From CAIXZV01 sp963697365 (GTDB lineage Bacteria; Chloroflexota; Limnocylindria; Limnocylindrales; CSP1-4): a stretch of DNA of 64,000 nt. The translations under genes and the position numbers were made by a program. The notes beneath the pieces were generated by a model. The model was not told the DNA's origin, made no database searches, and worked only from the letters and a program-made list of their open reading frames with translations. The stretch spans positions 248,001 to 312,000 of the forward strand of contig CAVONT010000017.1 in the NCBI GenBank assembly GCA_963697365.1, given 5' to 3'. Positions 21,623 to 29,823 of the stretch are shown here, piece after piece (the stretch's first letter is position 1; every line of letters starts with the position of its first letter).

Positions 21623-22249
21623 ATGGCCCGTTACACCGATCCCGTCTGCCGGCTCTGCCGCCGCGAAGGGCTGAAGCTCTTCCTGAAGGGCAGCCGCTGC
21701 TACACCAAGAAGTGCTCCTTCGAGAAGCGGCCCACGCCGCCCGGCCAGCACGGCGTCCGCCGCCGCAAGGTCGGCGACTACGGCCTGCAGCTTCGCGAGA
21801 AGCAGAAGGTCCGCCGCGTGTACGGCGTGCTCGAGAAGCAGTTCCGCAACTACTTCATCGAGGCCACCCGCCACTCCGGCGTCACCGGCGAGTACCTGCT
21901 CCGCTCCCTCGAGCTGAGGATGGACAACGTCGTGTACCGCCTCGGGTTCGCGCCCTCCCGCGCCGCAGCCCGCCAGATGGTCGCCCACGGCCACTTCGCG
22001 GTGAATGGCGTGCCGACCAACATCCCGTCGTACAGCCTCAAGATCGGCGACCGGATCGAGGTTCGCGAGTCCCACAAGGAGCGCGAGCTCTTCAAGACCG
22101 TCAAGGAGACGATCCGCTCGCACCAGGCTCCTGACTGGCTGAGCCTTGACGCCGCGAAGATGAGCGGCTCCGTCCTCGCCCTGCCGCGTCGCGACCAGAT
22201 GCCGCTCGACTTCAACGAGCAGCTCGTGGTCGAGTACTACTCGAGGTAG
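21623..22249 (+). CDS. rpsD: 30S ribosomal protein S4, zinc-binding form
   Basis: S4 initiates 30S assembly. 208 residues from ATG 21623. The N-terminus has a Cys4 set (CRLC, then C and KKC) for zinc, followed by RPTPPGQHG, the S4 RNA-binding domain with HGHFAVNGVPTNIPSY, and a normal C-terminus. The start was chosen for ARYTDPVCRLC; the frame is open further upstream. Confidence 0.98.
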   Translation: MARYTDPVCRLCRREGLKLFLKGSRCYTKKCSFEKRPTPPGQHGVRRRKVGDYGLQLREKQKVRRVYGVLEKQFRNYFIEATRHSGVTGEYLLRSLELRMDNVVYRLGFAPSRAAARQMVAHGHFAVNGVPTNIPSYSLKIGDRIEVRESHKERELFKTVKETIRSHQAPDWLSLDAAKMSGSVLALPRRDQMPLDFNEQLVVEYYSR

Positions 22250-22258
22250 TCGCCCTTT

Positions 22259-23257
22259 ATGATCGAACTCGAGTCCCCGCAGATCGAGCCCGTCTCCGAG
22301 CTGGGCACGTACGCCAAGTACGAGGCCGGCCCCCTCCAGGCCGGGTACGGCGTCACCTTGGGCAATGCGCTCCGGCGTGTGCTCCTGTCCTCGCTTGAGG
22401 GCGCCGCCGTGACGTCGATCCAGCTTCGCGACGTCTACCAGGAGTTCTCCACGATCCCCGGGGTCAAGGAGGACGTCACCCAGATCGTCTTGAACGTCAA
22501 GAAGCTCCGCGTCAAGAGCTTCGCGAGCCATCCCGTGCAGCTCCGCCTCATCAAGAGCGGCGCCGGCCCCGTGGTCGCCGCGGACATCGCCGAATCGGCC
22601 GACGTCGAGGTCGTCAACCCCGACCTCGTGCTCATGACGATCGACTCGGACGACGTGACGATCGAGATGGACCTGACCGTCGAGCGCGGCGTCGGCTATC
22701 TCGCCGCCGAGCGAACCGAGGCGTTGCCGATTGGCGTGATCGCGGTCGACGCGATCTTCACCCCGATCCGCAAGGTCAACTACTGGGTCGAGAGCATGCG
22801 CGTTGGCCAGATGACCAACTACGACAAGCTCACGATCGAGATCGAGACGGACGGCACGATCACCCCCGAGGAGGCGCTCTCGCGCTCCGCGGACATGCTC
22901 GTGCACCAGTTCCAGCCGTTCGTCACGATCGGCGTCCAGGCCGCTCCCGTCGACCGCGCGTCGACCGGCGTGCCGCAGCTCCCCCCGAACATGCTCGACA
23001 TGCCGATCGAGGAGCTGGACCTGCCGATGCGGGCCTACAACTCGCTGAAGCGCAACAACATCGTCAAGGTCGGCCAGCTGCTGCAGCTCAAGGACGACGA
23101 TCTCCTCCGCATGCGCAACTTCGGCAAGAAGTCGCTGGACGAGATGAAGGAGCGCCTCCGCATGCGCGGCTTCATCCTCCCGGAGACGGAGTCCGACGGC
23201 GACTACGACGCGGACGGCGCGGCGGCCGACGAGCCCTTCGCCGACGACGAGGAGTAG
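22259..23257 (+). CDS. rpoA: DNA-directed RNA polymerase subunit alpha
   Basis: Scaffold subunit of RNA polymerase. 332 residues: N-terminal dimerisation domain with GNALRRVLLSSLEGAA, flexible linker near residues 230-250, and C-terminal DNA/activator-binding domain with ELDLPMRAYNSLKRNNI and MRNFGKKSLDEMKERL. An acidic tail ends the protein. No clear Shine-Dalgarno precedes ATG 22259; coupling to rpsD is likely. Confidence 0.99.
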   Translation: MIELESPQIEPVSELGTYAKYEAGPLQAGYGVTLGNALRRVLLSSLEGAAVTSIQLRDVYQEFSTIPGVKEDVTQIVLNVKKLRVKSFASHPVQLRLIKSGAGPVVAADIAESADVEVVNPDLVLMTIDSDDVTIEMDLTVERGVGYLAAERTEALPIGVIAVDAIFTPIRKVNYWVESMRVGQMTNYDKLTIEIETDGTITPEEALSRSADMLVHQFQPFVTIGVQAAPVDRASTGVPQLPPNMLDMPIEELDLPMRAYNSLKRNNIVKVGQLLQLKDDDLLRMRNFGKKSLDEMKERLRMRGFILPETESDGDYDADGAAADEPFADDEE

Positions 23258-23264
23258 CAACACC

Positions 23265-23621
23265 ATGTCCTCGCATCGAGTCGACGGGCGCAAGCTCTCG
23301 CGCAAGCGCGGGCCGCGTCTCGCCCTCTACAAGAACCTGATGGTCTCGGTCCTCCGCTACGAGCGGGTGCAGACCACGGAGGCCAAGGCCAAGGAGATCC
23401 GCGGCCAGGTCGAGCGCATGATCACGCTCGCCAAGCGCGGTGATCTCGCGGCCCGGCGGACGGTCGTCTCGGAGCTTCCGAACGAGCCGCTCGTCGTTGC
23501 CAAGCTGTTCGACGTGATCGCCCCCAAGTACGCCGACCGCACCTCGGGCTACACCCGGCTGGTGCACATCGGCCAGCGCAAGGGTGACGCGGCCGAGATC
23601 TTCCAGATCGAACTGGTCTGA
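23265..23621 (+). CDS. rplQ: 50S ribosomal protein L17
   Basis: L17 surrounds the tunnel exit. 118 residues, standard length, with the ALYKNLMVSVLRYERVQTTE segment, AKRGDLAARR and a YTRLVHIGQRKGDAAE C-terminus. It closes the rpoA unit and is followed by truA. Confidence 0.98.
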   Translation: MSSHRVDGRKLSRKRGPRLALYKNLMVSVLRYERVQTTEAKAKEIRGQVERMITLAKRGDLAARRTVVSELPNEPLVVAKLFDVIAPKYADRTSGYTRLVHIGQRKGDAAEIFQIELV

Positions 23622-23658
23622 CCAGGCGGTCCTGGTGAGCGTCCGAGAGGGCGCGCCG

Positions 23659-24420
23659 GTGCGCTACCGCGCCCGGTGTGAATATGACGGAACGGACCTT
23701 GCGGGCTTCCAGCTCCAGTTGAATGCCCGGTCGGTCCAGGGAGAGCTCGAGGCCGCGCTGGCCCGCCTCAACGGAGGCGAGCGGGTCGTGGTCGACGGGG
23801 CAGGGCGCACGGACGCCGGCGTCCACGCCACCGGTCAGGTGATCGCATTCACCTACGCTGGCGGGGTCACGGGCAAGGCGCTCGAGCGGGCCATCAACAG
23901 CCTGCTTCCACCGGAGATCGCGATCCGCGACCTGCGGCGGGCCCCTGACGGGTTCCACCCACGCTATGCGGCGCGGTACCGGGAGTATCGCTACACCGTC
24001 TGGAACGGGCCGCGAAGCCCACTCCGCGAGCGTTTCGCGCTCGGGGTGCGGGCCCCGCTCGATGTCGCCGCGATGGCGAAGGCTGCGACGGTCTACCTGG
24101 GCCGCCACGACTTCTCCCCGTTCGGCGGGATCACGGACCGGTCCCCGGTCCGGACCGTGCACATGGTCCGGGTCCGGAAGGAGGGTCGCCTGGTGACGAT
24201 CGATGTCAGGGCGGACGCCTTCCTGCGGGGGCAGGTGCGACGCATGGTTGCCGGTCTCGTGGAGGTCGGCCTCGGAAAGATCGATGACACGGCACTCGCG
24301 GCGGCCCTGGCCGGCGCGGAGCCAGCCCTCAATGGGGCAGCGGCACCCGCGAAGGGTCTCTGCCTCCGGCACGTGGCCCTCGGGCGGCGGCCGGATGACG
24401 ACAAGGAAGACGAGGAATGA
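23659..24420 (+). CDS. truA: tRNA pseudouridine(38-40) synthase TruA
   Basis: Converts uridines 38-40 of the anticodon stem-loop to pseudouridine. The catalytic Asp is in GAGRTDAGVHATGQV; EYDGTDLAGFQLQ at the start is the family signature, and RADAFLRGQVRRMV comes later. GTG 23659 gives the family N-terminus (RYRARCEYDG) and has GAGAGG upstream; GTG 23635 is an alternative start. The stop overlaps rplM, as in many genomes where truA lies between rplQ and rplM. Confidence 0.95.
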   Translation: MRYRARCEYDGTDLAGFQLQLNARSVQGELEAALARLNGGERVVVDGAGRTDAGVHATGQVIAFTYAGGVTGKALERAINSLLPPEIAIRDLRRAPDGFHPRYAARYREYRYTVWNGPRSPLRERFALGVRAPLDVAAMAKAATVYLGRHDFSPFGGITDRSPVRTVHMVRVRKEGRLVTIDVRADAFLRGQVRRMVAGLVEVGLGKIDDTALAAALAGAEPALNGAAAPAKGLCLRHVALGRRPDDDKEDEE

Positions 24421-24854
24421 GCGCGAACGCGAAGACCTATTCGCCTCGAGAGAGCGAGATCGAGCGACGCTGGTACGTCGTCGACGCGACGGACGAGACG
24501 CTCGGCCGCCTTGCGACGCGGATCGCGTTCGTCCTCGAGGGCAAGCACAAGCCAACCTACGCGTCCCACATGGACACCGGCGACCACGTCATCGTGGTGA
24601 ATGCCGCGAGGATCACCGTGACCCGCGACAAGCTGACGTCGAAGGTCTACGCGCGCCACAGCGGCTATCCCGGCGGCTTCAAGGAGGAGACCCTGGGTCA
24701 CCTGCTTGCCCGCCGGCCGGAGGAGGTCATCCGCCGGACCGTCAAGGGGATGCTGCCGCACAACCGCCTTGGAGCCCAGCAGCTGCGGAAGCTGAAGGTC
24801 TATGCGGGTGCCGAGCATCCGCACCAGGCCCAGAAGCCCGAGCCGCTTGCCTGA
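24417..24854 (+). CDS. rplM: 50S ribosomal protein L13
   Basis: L13 is an early-assembly 50S protein. 145 residues: RRWYVVDATDETLGRLATRI near the start, GDHVIVVNAARI and RTVKGMLPHNRLGAQQLRKL. ATG overlaps the truA stop; rpsI follows after 13 bases with GAGGAG. Confidence 0.98.
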   Translation: MSANAKTYSPRESEIERRWYVVDATDETLGRLATRIAFVLEGKHKPTYASHMDTGDHVIVVNAARITVTRDKLTSKVYARHSGYPGGFKEETLGHLLARRPEEVIRRTVKGMLPHNRLGAQQLRKLKVYAGAEHPHQAQKPEPLA

Positions 24855-24867
24855 TCGAGGAGCCCTG

Positions 24868-25266
24868 ATGTCGACGCCTGCGTTCTACTGGGGCACCGGC
24901 CGCCGCAAGACGGCTGTGGCCCGGGTCCGCCTCATTCCCGGTGAAGGCCAGATGGTCATCAACGGGAAGACCCCCGAGGACTTCTTCGGCGGGATCCTTG
25001 CCGAAGCGGAGCTCTTCCTCCCGTTCCGCGTGACCGGGACCGACGGCCGCTACAACACCATGATCAAGGTCGCCGGGGGCGGCACCACGGGCCAGTCGGG
25101 CGCGATCCGCCACGGCATCGCCCGCGCGCTGCTCCAGTCGGACCCCGAGTCGTACCGCCTGCCGCTCCGCCAGGCCGGCCTCCTGACCCGCGACCCGCGG
25201 ATGAAGGAGCGCAAGAAGTACGGCCTCAAGCGCGCCCGGAAGGCGCCGCAGTACACGAAGCGCTGA
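24868..25266 (+). CDS. rpsI: 30S ribosomal protein S9
   Basis: S9 reaches the P-site tRNA with its C-terminal tail. 132 residues: FYWGTGRRKTAVARVRL, GQSGAIRHGIARAL and the basic end KYGLKRARKAPQYTKR. Last gene of the ribosomal block, followed by a strong hairpin. Confidence 0.98.
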   Translation: MSTPAFYWGTGRRKTAVARVRLIPGEGQMVINGKTPEDFFGGILAEAELFLPFRVTGTDGRYNTMIKVAGGGTTGQSGAIRHGIARALLQSDPESYRLPLRQAGLLTRDPRMKERKKYGLKRARKAPQYTKR

Positions 25267-25304
25267 CGGCGCTGGCGGCCTGGCCGCCCAACCAGCGATG
25301 ATTG

Positions 25305-25341
25305 TCGCCCGCGCTCCCGGCTTGACCGGAGGCGCGGGCGA
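25305..25341 (+). terminator. Hairpin closing the ribosomal gene block
   Basis: TCGCCCGCGC (25305-25314) pairs perfectly with GCGCGGGCGA (25332-25341), with further pairing possible inside. It is 38 bases after rpsI and 30 bases before argF. There is no T-tract, as for the other hairpins in this window, so intrinsic termination is probable but not certain. Confidence 0.55.
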
Positions 25342-25371
25342 TCTGCATTCCCCGAGGTCCACACTCCAGCC

Positions 25372-26310
25372 ATGACGACGAGCAGCCTCCGCGGAAGGGA
25401 CCTGGTCAGCGCTGCCGACCTGACGGCGGACGAGATCGGCCGGCTGTTCACGCGGGCGACCGAGCTCAAGGCCGAGTACGCGGCGGAGCACCGTCACGCC
25501 TCGCCGCCGCTCGAGCGGCGGACGCTGGCGATGCTGTTCCAGAAGCCCAGCCTCCGCACCCGGGTCACCTTCGAGGCCGGGATGACCCAGCTGGGCGGGC
25601 ACGCGATCTACCTCACCGAGGGTGTGGTGCTGGGCGGTCGCGAGACGGTCGGCGACGTGGCCCGGAACCTCGAGCGGTTCGTTGATGCGGTCATGGCCCG
25701 GACAGGCCCGCACGAGGTGGTCGTGGAGCTGGCCGCGCGAGCCGCAATCCCCGTCATCAACGGCCTCACGATCCGCGAGCACCCGTGCCAGTCGCTCGCG
25801 GACCTGTTCACGCTCCACGAGAAGCTGGGCGACCTGGGCGGGGTCGTGCTCGCGTTCATCGGCGACGGCAACAACGTGTACCACTCGCTCGCGCTGATGG
25901 GCGCGACCCTCGGCATGGAGGTGCGGCTTGCGCACCCGGTGGGCTACGGGCCGAACGAGCGGATCGTGGCGCGGGCGCAGGAGCTTGCTGCCCAGGCCGG
26001 CGGTCGCCTCGTGTTCACCGGCGATGCCCGCGAGGCGGTCCAGGGGGCGCAGGCCGTCTACACCAATTCCTGGACGTCGATGGGCCAGGAGGCCGAGGCC
26101 GAGGAGCGGCGTGACGCCTTCGCCGGCTACCAGGTCAACGCCGATCTCATGGCCCTCGCGCCCGACGCATTCGTGATGCACTGCCTGCCGGCCCACCGCG
26201 GCGAGGAGATCTCGTCCGACGTGATGGACGGCACCCAGAGCATCATCTTCGATCAGTCGGAGAACCGGCTGCACGCGCAGAAGGCGCTGCTCGTCGAGCT
26301 GATGGGCTGA
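25372..26310 (+). CDS. argF: Ornithine carbamoyltransferase
   Basis: Makes citrulline from ornithine and carbamoyl phosphate in arginine synthesis. 312 residues with the carbamoyl-phosphate site SLRTRVTFEAGM, EHPCQSLADL (the HPCQ motif), GDGNNVYHS, SWTSMGQE and FVMHCLPAHRGEE containing the catalytic Cys. SLRT replaces the more common STRT, a change I recall from many OTCases. No other arg gene is adjacent. CACACT lies six bases before the ATG, which may be a weak -10 box. Confidence 0.96.
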   Translation: MTTSSLRGRDLVSAADLTADEIGRLFTRATELKAEYAAEHRHASPPLERRTLAMLFQKPSLRTRVTFEAGMTQLGGHAIYLTEGVVLGGRETVGDVARNLERFVDAVMARTGPHEVVVELAARAAIPVINGLTIREHPCQSLADLFTLHEKLGDLGGVVLAFIGDGNNVYHSLALMGATLGMEVRLAHPVGYGPNERIVARAQELAAQAGGRLVFTGDAREAVQGAQAVYTNSWTSMGQEAEAEERRDAFAGYQVNADLMALAPDAFVMHCLPAHRGEEISSDVMDGTQSIIFDQSENRLHAQKALLVELMG

Positions 26311-26336
26311 CGGCGGCACGTGGAGGCGAACGGACG

Positions 26337-27446
26337 ATGAGCGGCGAGGCCCTGTACGAGCGCTACAAGGATGCGCTCAAGCGCGGTCACGTCGCCTCCC
26401 TGCGGGGACGGATCGACGAGGCGCTCGCCGCCTACGCGGAGGCAGCGAGGATCGCCCCGGAGCGCTCCACGCCGCACACCAGCGCTGGGACTGCGCTCAT
26501 GCGCCGGAAGCGGCCCGCCGACGCCCTGCGGCAGTACGAGACGGCCCTGCGGATCGGGCCGCGGGACGTGGCGGCGATGCTCGGCCGGGCGCAGGCCCTC
26601 GTGGCGCTCGGCCGCAGGGCCGATGCCGCCGACGCCTTCGACTGCGCTTGCGGATCTCTATGCGTCGAGCGGCAAGCTGGCCGACGCGGTGGACGCCGCG
26701 CGACGGGGCCTCGAGCTGGCCGAAGGGCGGCACCGGCGCCGGACCCTCGAGGTCCTGATCGAGCGGCTCCGCGCGTCGGAGCCTGGCGAGCCCGATCGCC
26801 TGGCGCTGGAGCGCGCGCTGAGCGTGCTCGATGGGCCGGCGCTGCCGCCTCGGCACCGGGTCGCCCCGGCGGTGGAGGTGGCTTCGGTCGAGACCCCGAT
26901 GCCGGCGCCGGGCCCGATGCCGGCGCCGAGCCCGATGCCGGCGCCGGGCCCCACGATGAGCCGGATGCTGCCCGTGACGGCGCAGCCGAGGCAGAGGCGG
27001 CGGCCCAACCCGAGCCCGAGCCGGAGCCGGAACTCGAGCCGGAACTCGAGCCCGAACTCGAACCGGAGCCGGAACCGGAGCCAGTGATCGCGCAGGTGCT
27101 CGACCGGGTCCTGCCCGACCCCGTGGATCTCGAGGCACTCGCCCTGGCCGCGGAGCTGGCCCTGGACTCCGGTGACCCATCGGCTCCTGGGCGCTTCCTC
27201 GACCTGGCCGCCGCCAGCCTGCGCGAGGGCAGGGTCAATGCCGCCCTCGACGCCTGCTACCAGGCGCTCGCGATCGATCCGGACGACACGGAGCTCCACC
27301 TCGCCCTTGTCCAGCTGTACGACCTCGAGGGGTGGACCACGCTCGCCACCGAGAAGCTCTCCCTGCTCGCCCGGCTGGCGTCGATCGCCGACGATCCGGA
27401 CAGCGCGTCGCAGATCGCCACTGCGCGGGCTAGACTGGTTCGCTGA
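26337..27446 (+). CDS. TPR-repeat protein, two frameshifts as given
   Basis: Tetratricopeptide protein of unknown partner. The first frame gives two or three TPR helices (GRIDEALAAYAEAARIAPE, PADALRQYETALRIGP). An extra base at 26643 (gac[t]gcgcttgcgg) moves the gene to the next frame (ALADLYASSGKLADAVDAAR), and one base is missing somewhere in 26895-26960, returning it to the first frame. A Pro/Glu linker then leads to a C-terminal TPR pair (EGRVNAALDACYQALAIDPD). Corrected length about 369 residues. The stop overlaps the cdaA start, so the two are probably co-expressed. No specific function can be assigned. Confidence 0.75.
   Translation: MSGEALYERYKDALKRGHVASLRGRIDEALAAYAEAARIAPERSTPHTSAGTALMRRKRPADALRQYETALRIGPRDVAAMLGRAQALVALGRRADAADAFDCACGSLCVERQAGRRGGRRATGPRAGRRAAPAPDPRGPDRAAPRVGAWRARSPGAGARAERARWAGAAASAPGRPGGGGGFGRDPDAGAGPDAGAEPDAGAGPHDEPDAARDGAAEAEAAAQPEPEPEPELEPELEPELEPEPEPEPVIAQVLDRVLPDPVDLEALALAAELALDSGDPSAPGRFLDLAAASLREGRVNAALDACYQALAIDPDDTELHLALVQLYDLEGWTTLATEKLSLLARLASIADDPDSASQIATARARLVR
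26895..26948 (+). repeat. Three tandem 18-bp repeats inside the TPR gene
   Basis: Unit CCCGATGCCGGCGCCGGG occurs three times end to end (26895, 26913, 26931; the middle copy has one change). In one frame it codes for DAGAGP-type hexapeptides, in another for PMPAPG. The compensating frameshift of the TPR gene falls in or next to this repeat, a likely indel hot spot. Confidence 0.85.
27010..27084 (+). repeat. Imperfect GAGCCGGAACTC-type repeats coding for a Pro/Glu linker
   Basis: About six degenerate 12-base units built from GAGCCGGA, GAACTCGA and CCGGAGCC encode a linker of alternating EP, EL and PE residues in the TPR protein. Probably a flexible or extended acidic spacer. Confidence 0.75.
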
Positions 27447-28450
27447 TGCTCCCGTTCGTCGACTCGCTCGTCCGGCAGGTCACGCTGACGACCCTGCTCG
27501 ACATCGGCATCACGGCGATCTTCCTCTACTGGCTGTTCAGCCTGATCCGGGGCACGCGAGCCGTGACCCTGGTGATCGGTGTCTCGATCCTGCTGGGCAT
27601 CTATGCACTCGCCCAGTTCCTCGAGCTGCGCCTCTTCACGCAGATCCTCCAGGCTGGTGCGGTTGTCGGCCTGTTCGCCCTGGTCGTCGTGTTCCAGCCG
27701 GAGTTGCGCCGGGCGCTCGAGCGGATCGGGCGCGTCGGCGCGGTCGGACGCCTCTTCGCCCCTGCCAGCCAGCGCGAGGTGGAGCACGTCGCAGGCGAGG
27801 TCAGCAAGGCAGCGGGCATGCTGTCGCGCGAGGGCCACGGCGCGTTGATCGTCGTGGAGCGGGAGACCGGGCTCGGTGAGATCGCCGAGACAGGGGTGAT
27901 GCTCCACGCCGACCTCTCGCGCGAGCTGCTGTGCACCATCTTCATGCCCCGGACGGAGCTCCACGACGGGGCGGTGATCATCCGCGGCGACGGCATCCTC
28001 GCTGCGGCAGCGTTGCTCCCGCTCACCGAGATGCAGCTCTCCGAGCGGTTCGGCACCCGGCATCGTGCGGCGCTGGGCATCACGGAGCAGACCGACGCGG
28101 TGGCCGTCGTGGTCTCCGAGGAAAGCGGCCAGATGAGCGTCGTGGAGCGTGCCCGCATCGTCCGCGTGCCCGGCGAGCAGCAGCTGGAGCGAGCGCTCAC
28201 CGCACTGCTGGAGACGCCCACGGTGCCCGGATCGCGCACGGGCAGGCTGCTCGGCGGCAGACGGCAGGGCCGCTTGCGTATCGCTCGACGCCGGTCGCCT
28301 GCGACCACGACGCCGGCAGCAACGACGCCCGCAACCACGACCCCGGCGTCGCCCGCTCCGGCCCCGGCAGCTGATCCGAGCCCGGCGGTGCCCGACGGCG
28401 CTGCGTCGCGGGACGGCGCGTCCGGCGACTCGCCGATGGCGGAGGCGTGA
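27446..28450 (+). CDS. cdaA: Diadenylate cyclase CdaA (c-di-AMP synthase)
   Basis: Makes cyclic di-AMP from two ATP. Three N-terminal membrane segments (about residues 14-33, 38-56, 67-84) are followed by the DAC domain with DGA at residues 174-176 (LHDGAVII) and RHR at 205-207 (GTRHRAALG), the two catalytic motifs. A Thr/Pro/Ala-rich tail of about 60 residues ends the protein, which is 334 residues against about 275 in Bacillus. Stop/start overlap with the YbbR gene, then glmM: the classical cdaA-cdaR-glmM arrangement, where CdaR and GlmM modulate cyclase activity. Confidence 0.96.
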   Translation: MLPFVDSLVRQVTLTTLLDIGITAIFLYWLFSLIRGTRAVTLVIGVSILLGIYALAQFLELRLFTQILQAGAVVGLFALVVVFQPELRRALERIGRVGAVGRLFAPASQREVEHVAGEVSKAAGMLSREGHGALIVVERETGLGEIAETGVMLHADLSRELLCTIFMPRTELHDGAVIIRGDGILAAAALLPLTEMQLSERFGTRHRAALGITEQTDAVAVVVSEESGQMSVVERARIVRVPGEQQLERALTALLETPTVPGSRTGRLLGGRRQGRLRIARRRSPATTTPAATTPATTTPASPAPAPAADPSPAVPDGAASRDGASGDSPMAEA

Positions 28451-29781
28451 TGATGCATCGCGCCTTGCGCCGCCTCCGCCGGGGCATCGTCCACAACTGG
28501 CCGCTCAAGCTGGCTGCGATCGTGCTTGCGACGTTGCTCTATGCGGGCCTGGTCGCCTCGCAGGACAGCAGCACCTACCCGGGGCCGGTGACGGTCCTGC
28601 CGGTCAACCAGCCTGCCGACACCGTCATCACCAACCAGCTCAAGGACATCGAGCAGATCCGGTACCTCGCGCCCGCTGATGCCGGCCGTCTCCAGGCCGA
28701 GGACTTCAAGGCGACCGTCGATCTCGCCAACGCGAAGGCCGACGGCCAGGCGGCGAACTACCGTGTGACCGTGGCCGCGGTGGACCCGCGGGTGACGATC
28801 CTCGACTTCCGCCCCAGGTCGATCCAGGTGGTCCTCGACGTGTCCGCCTCCAAGACGCTCGACGTGACCGTGGACACGGGCACCCCGCCCGTCGGCCTCG
28901 AGATCGGCGAGATCACCGTCGACCCGCCCGAGGTCACCGTGTCGGGTCCGTCGGCGTCCGTCAACCGGGTCGCCGTGGTCAAGGTCGTGGCAGGCATCGA
29001 CTCGAGCGGCATCGACATCGATCGGGACTTCCAGCCACGCGCCGTGGATGCCAACGGTGAACTGGTCAGCGGCGTCGAACTCGACCCGCCCACGGTGCAC
29101 GTGACGATCCCGGTCTACACCGACAAGGAGACGCGGACGCTGCCCGTGAACCCACTTGTCACCGGCAGCCCGGCCGCCGGGTTCCGGGTCGCGGCGGTCG
29201 CCGTCGAACCGCTGGTGACCCAGGTGGAGGGCGACGGCGAGCAGCTCGCCGACCTCACCGCGGCCGACACCATGCCCGTGTCGATCGCCGGGGCGACACG
29301 GTCGGTGACGACCGAGGTCGCGCTCGCGCTGCCAGCAGGGGTCACCTCGTCCACCGCGACGGTCAAGGTGGTCGTCTCGATCGAGCCGGTCACCGAGACC
29401 CGCTCGTTCGTCGCCGGCCTGCAGCTGTTCGGCCAGAAGCCCGGCTTCACGTACGACACGTCGCCGCTCACGGTGCTCCTGACCCTGTTCGGCTCGACGG
29501 CCGACCTCGACACGCTCGGGTCGGCGCCGATCGTCGTCGCGCTCAACGTCGCCGACCTGGAGCCCGGGACGCACCGCGTCACGGTCATCCCGACGCTGCC
29601 ATCGGGCGTCACCGTGGCGGCCATCAGCCCGGAGAGCGTCACGGTCACCGTCGAGGCGATCCCGTCACCCTCTCCTGTCCCGACCCCGACGCCGACCCCG
29701 GGCACGGATGCCTCAGCGGCCCCATCGGAGCCGCCGACCGAGCCGCCGCCCGTGGTGCCCTCGCCCTCGCCCTCGCCCTGA
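28450..29781 (+). CDS. cdaR: YbbR-domain protein, CdaA regulator
   Basis: Single-pass membrane protein with an extracytoplasmic part. A membrane helix at about residues 16-37 (WPLKLAAIVLATLLYAGLVA) follows a basic start, then about four YbbR-type beta domains (recurrent VTV/VRV strands and VTVSGPSASV, where VSGP is the YbbR signature), and a Pro/Thr/Ser-rich tail of roughly 40 residues. CdaR controls CdaA in Firmicutes; the position between cdaA and glmM supports the same role. ATG 28450 overlaps the cdaA stop; GTG 28447 is one codon longer. Confidence 0.93.
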   Translation: MMHRALRRLRRGIVHNWPLKLAAIVLATLLYAGLVASQDSSTYPGPVTVLPVNQPADTVITNQLKDIEQIRYLAPADAGRLQAEDFKATVDLANAKADGQAANYRVTVAAVDPRVTILDFRPRSIQVVLDVSASKTLDVTVDTGTPPVGLEIGEITVDPPEVTVSGPSASVNRVAVVKVVAGIDSSGIDIDRDFQPRAVDANGELVSGVELDPPTVHVTIPVYTDKETRTLPVNPLVTGSPAAGFRVAAVAVEPLVTQVEGDGEQLADLTAADTMPVSIAGATRSVTTEVALALPAGVTSSTATVKVVVSIEPVTETRSFVAGLQLFGQKPGFTYDTSPLTVLLTLFGSTADLDTLGSAPIVVALNVADLEPGTHRVTVIPTLPSGVTVAAISPESVTVTVEAIPSPSPVPTPTPTPGTDASAAPSEPPTEPPPVVPSPSPSP

Positions 29782-29823
29782 CAAGGGCACCTCTCCGCTC
29801 CCGAGCCCGCACGAGGATCCTGC

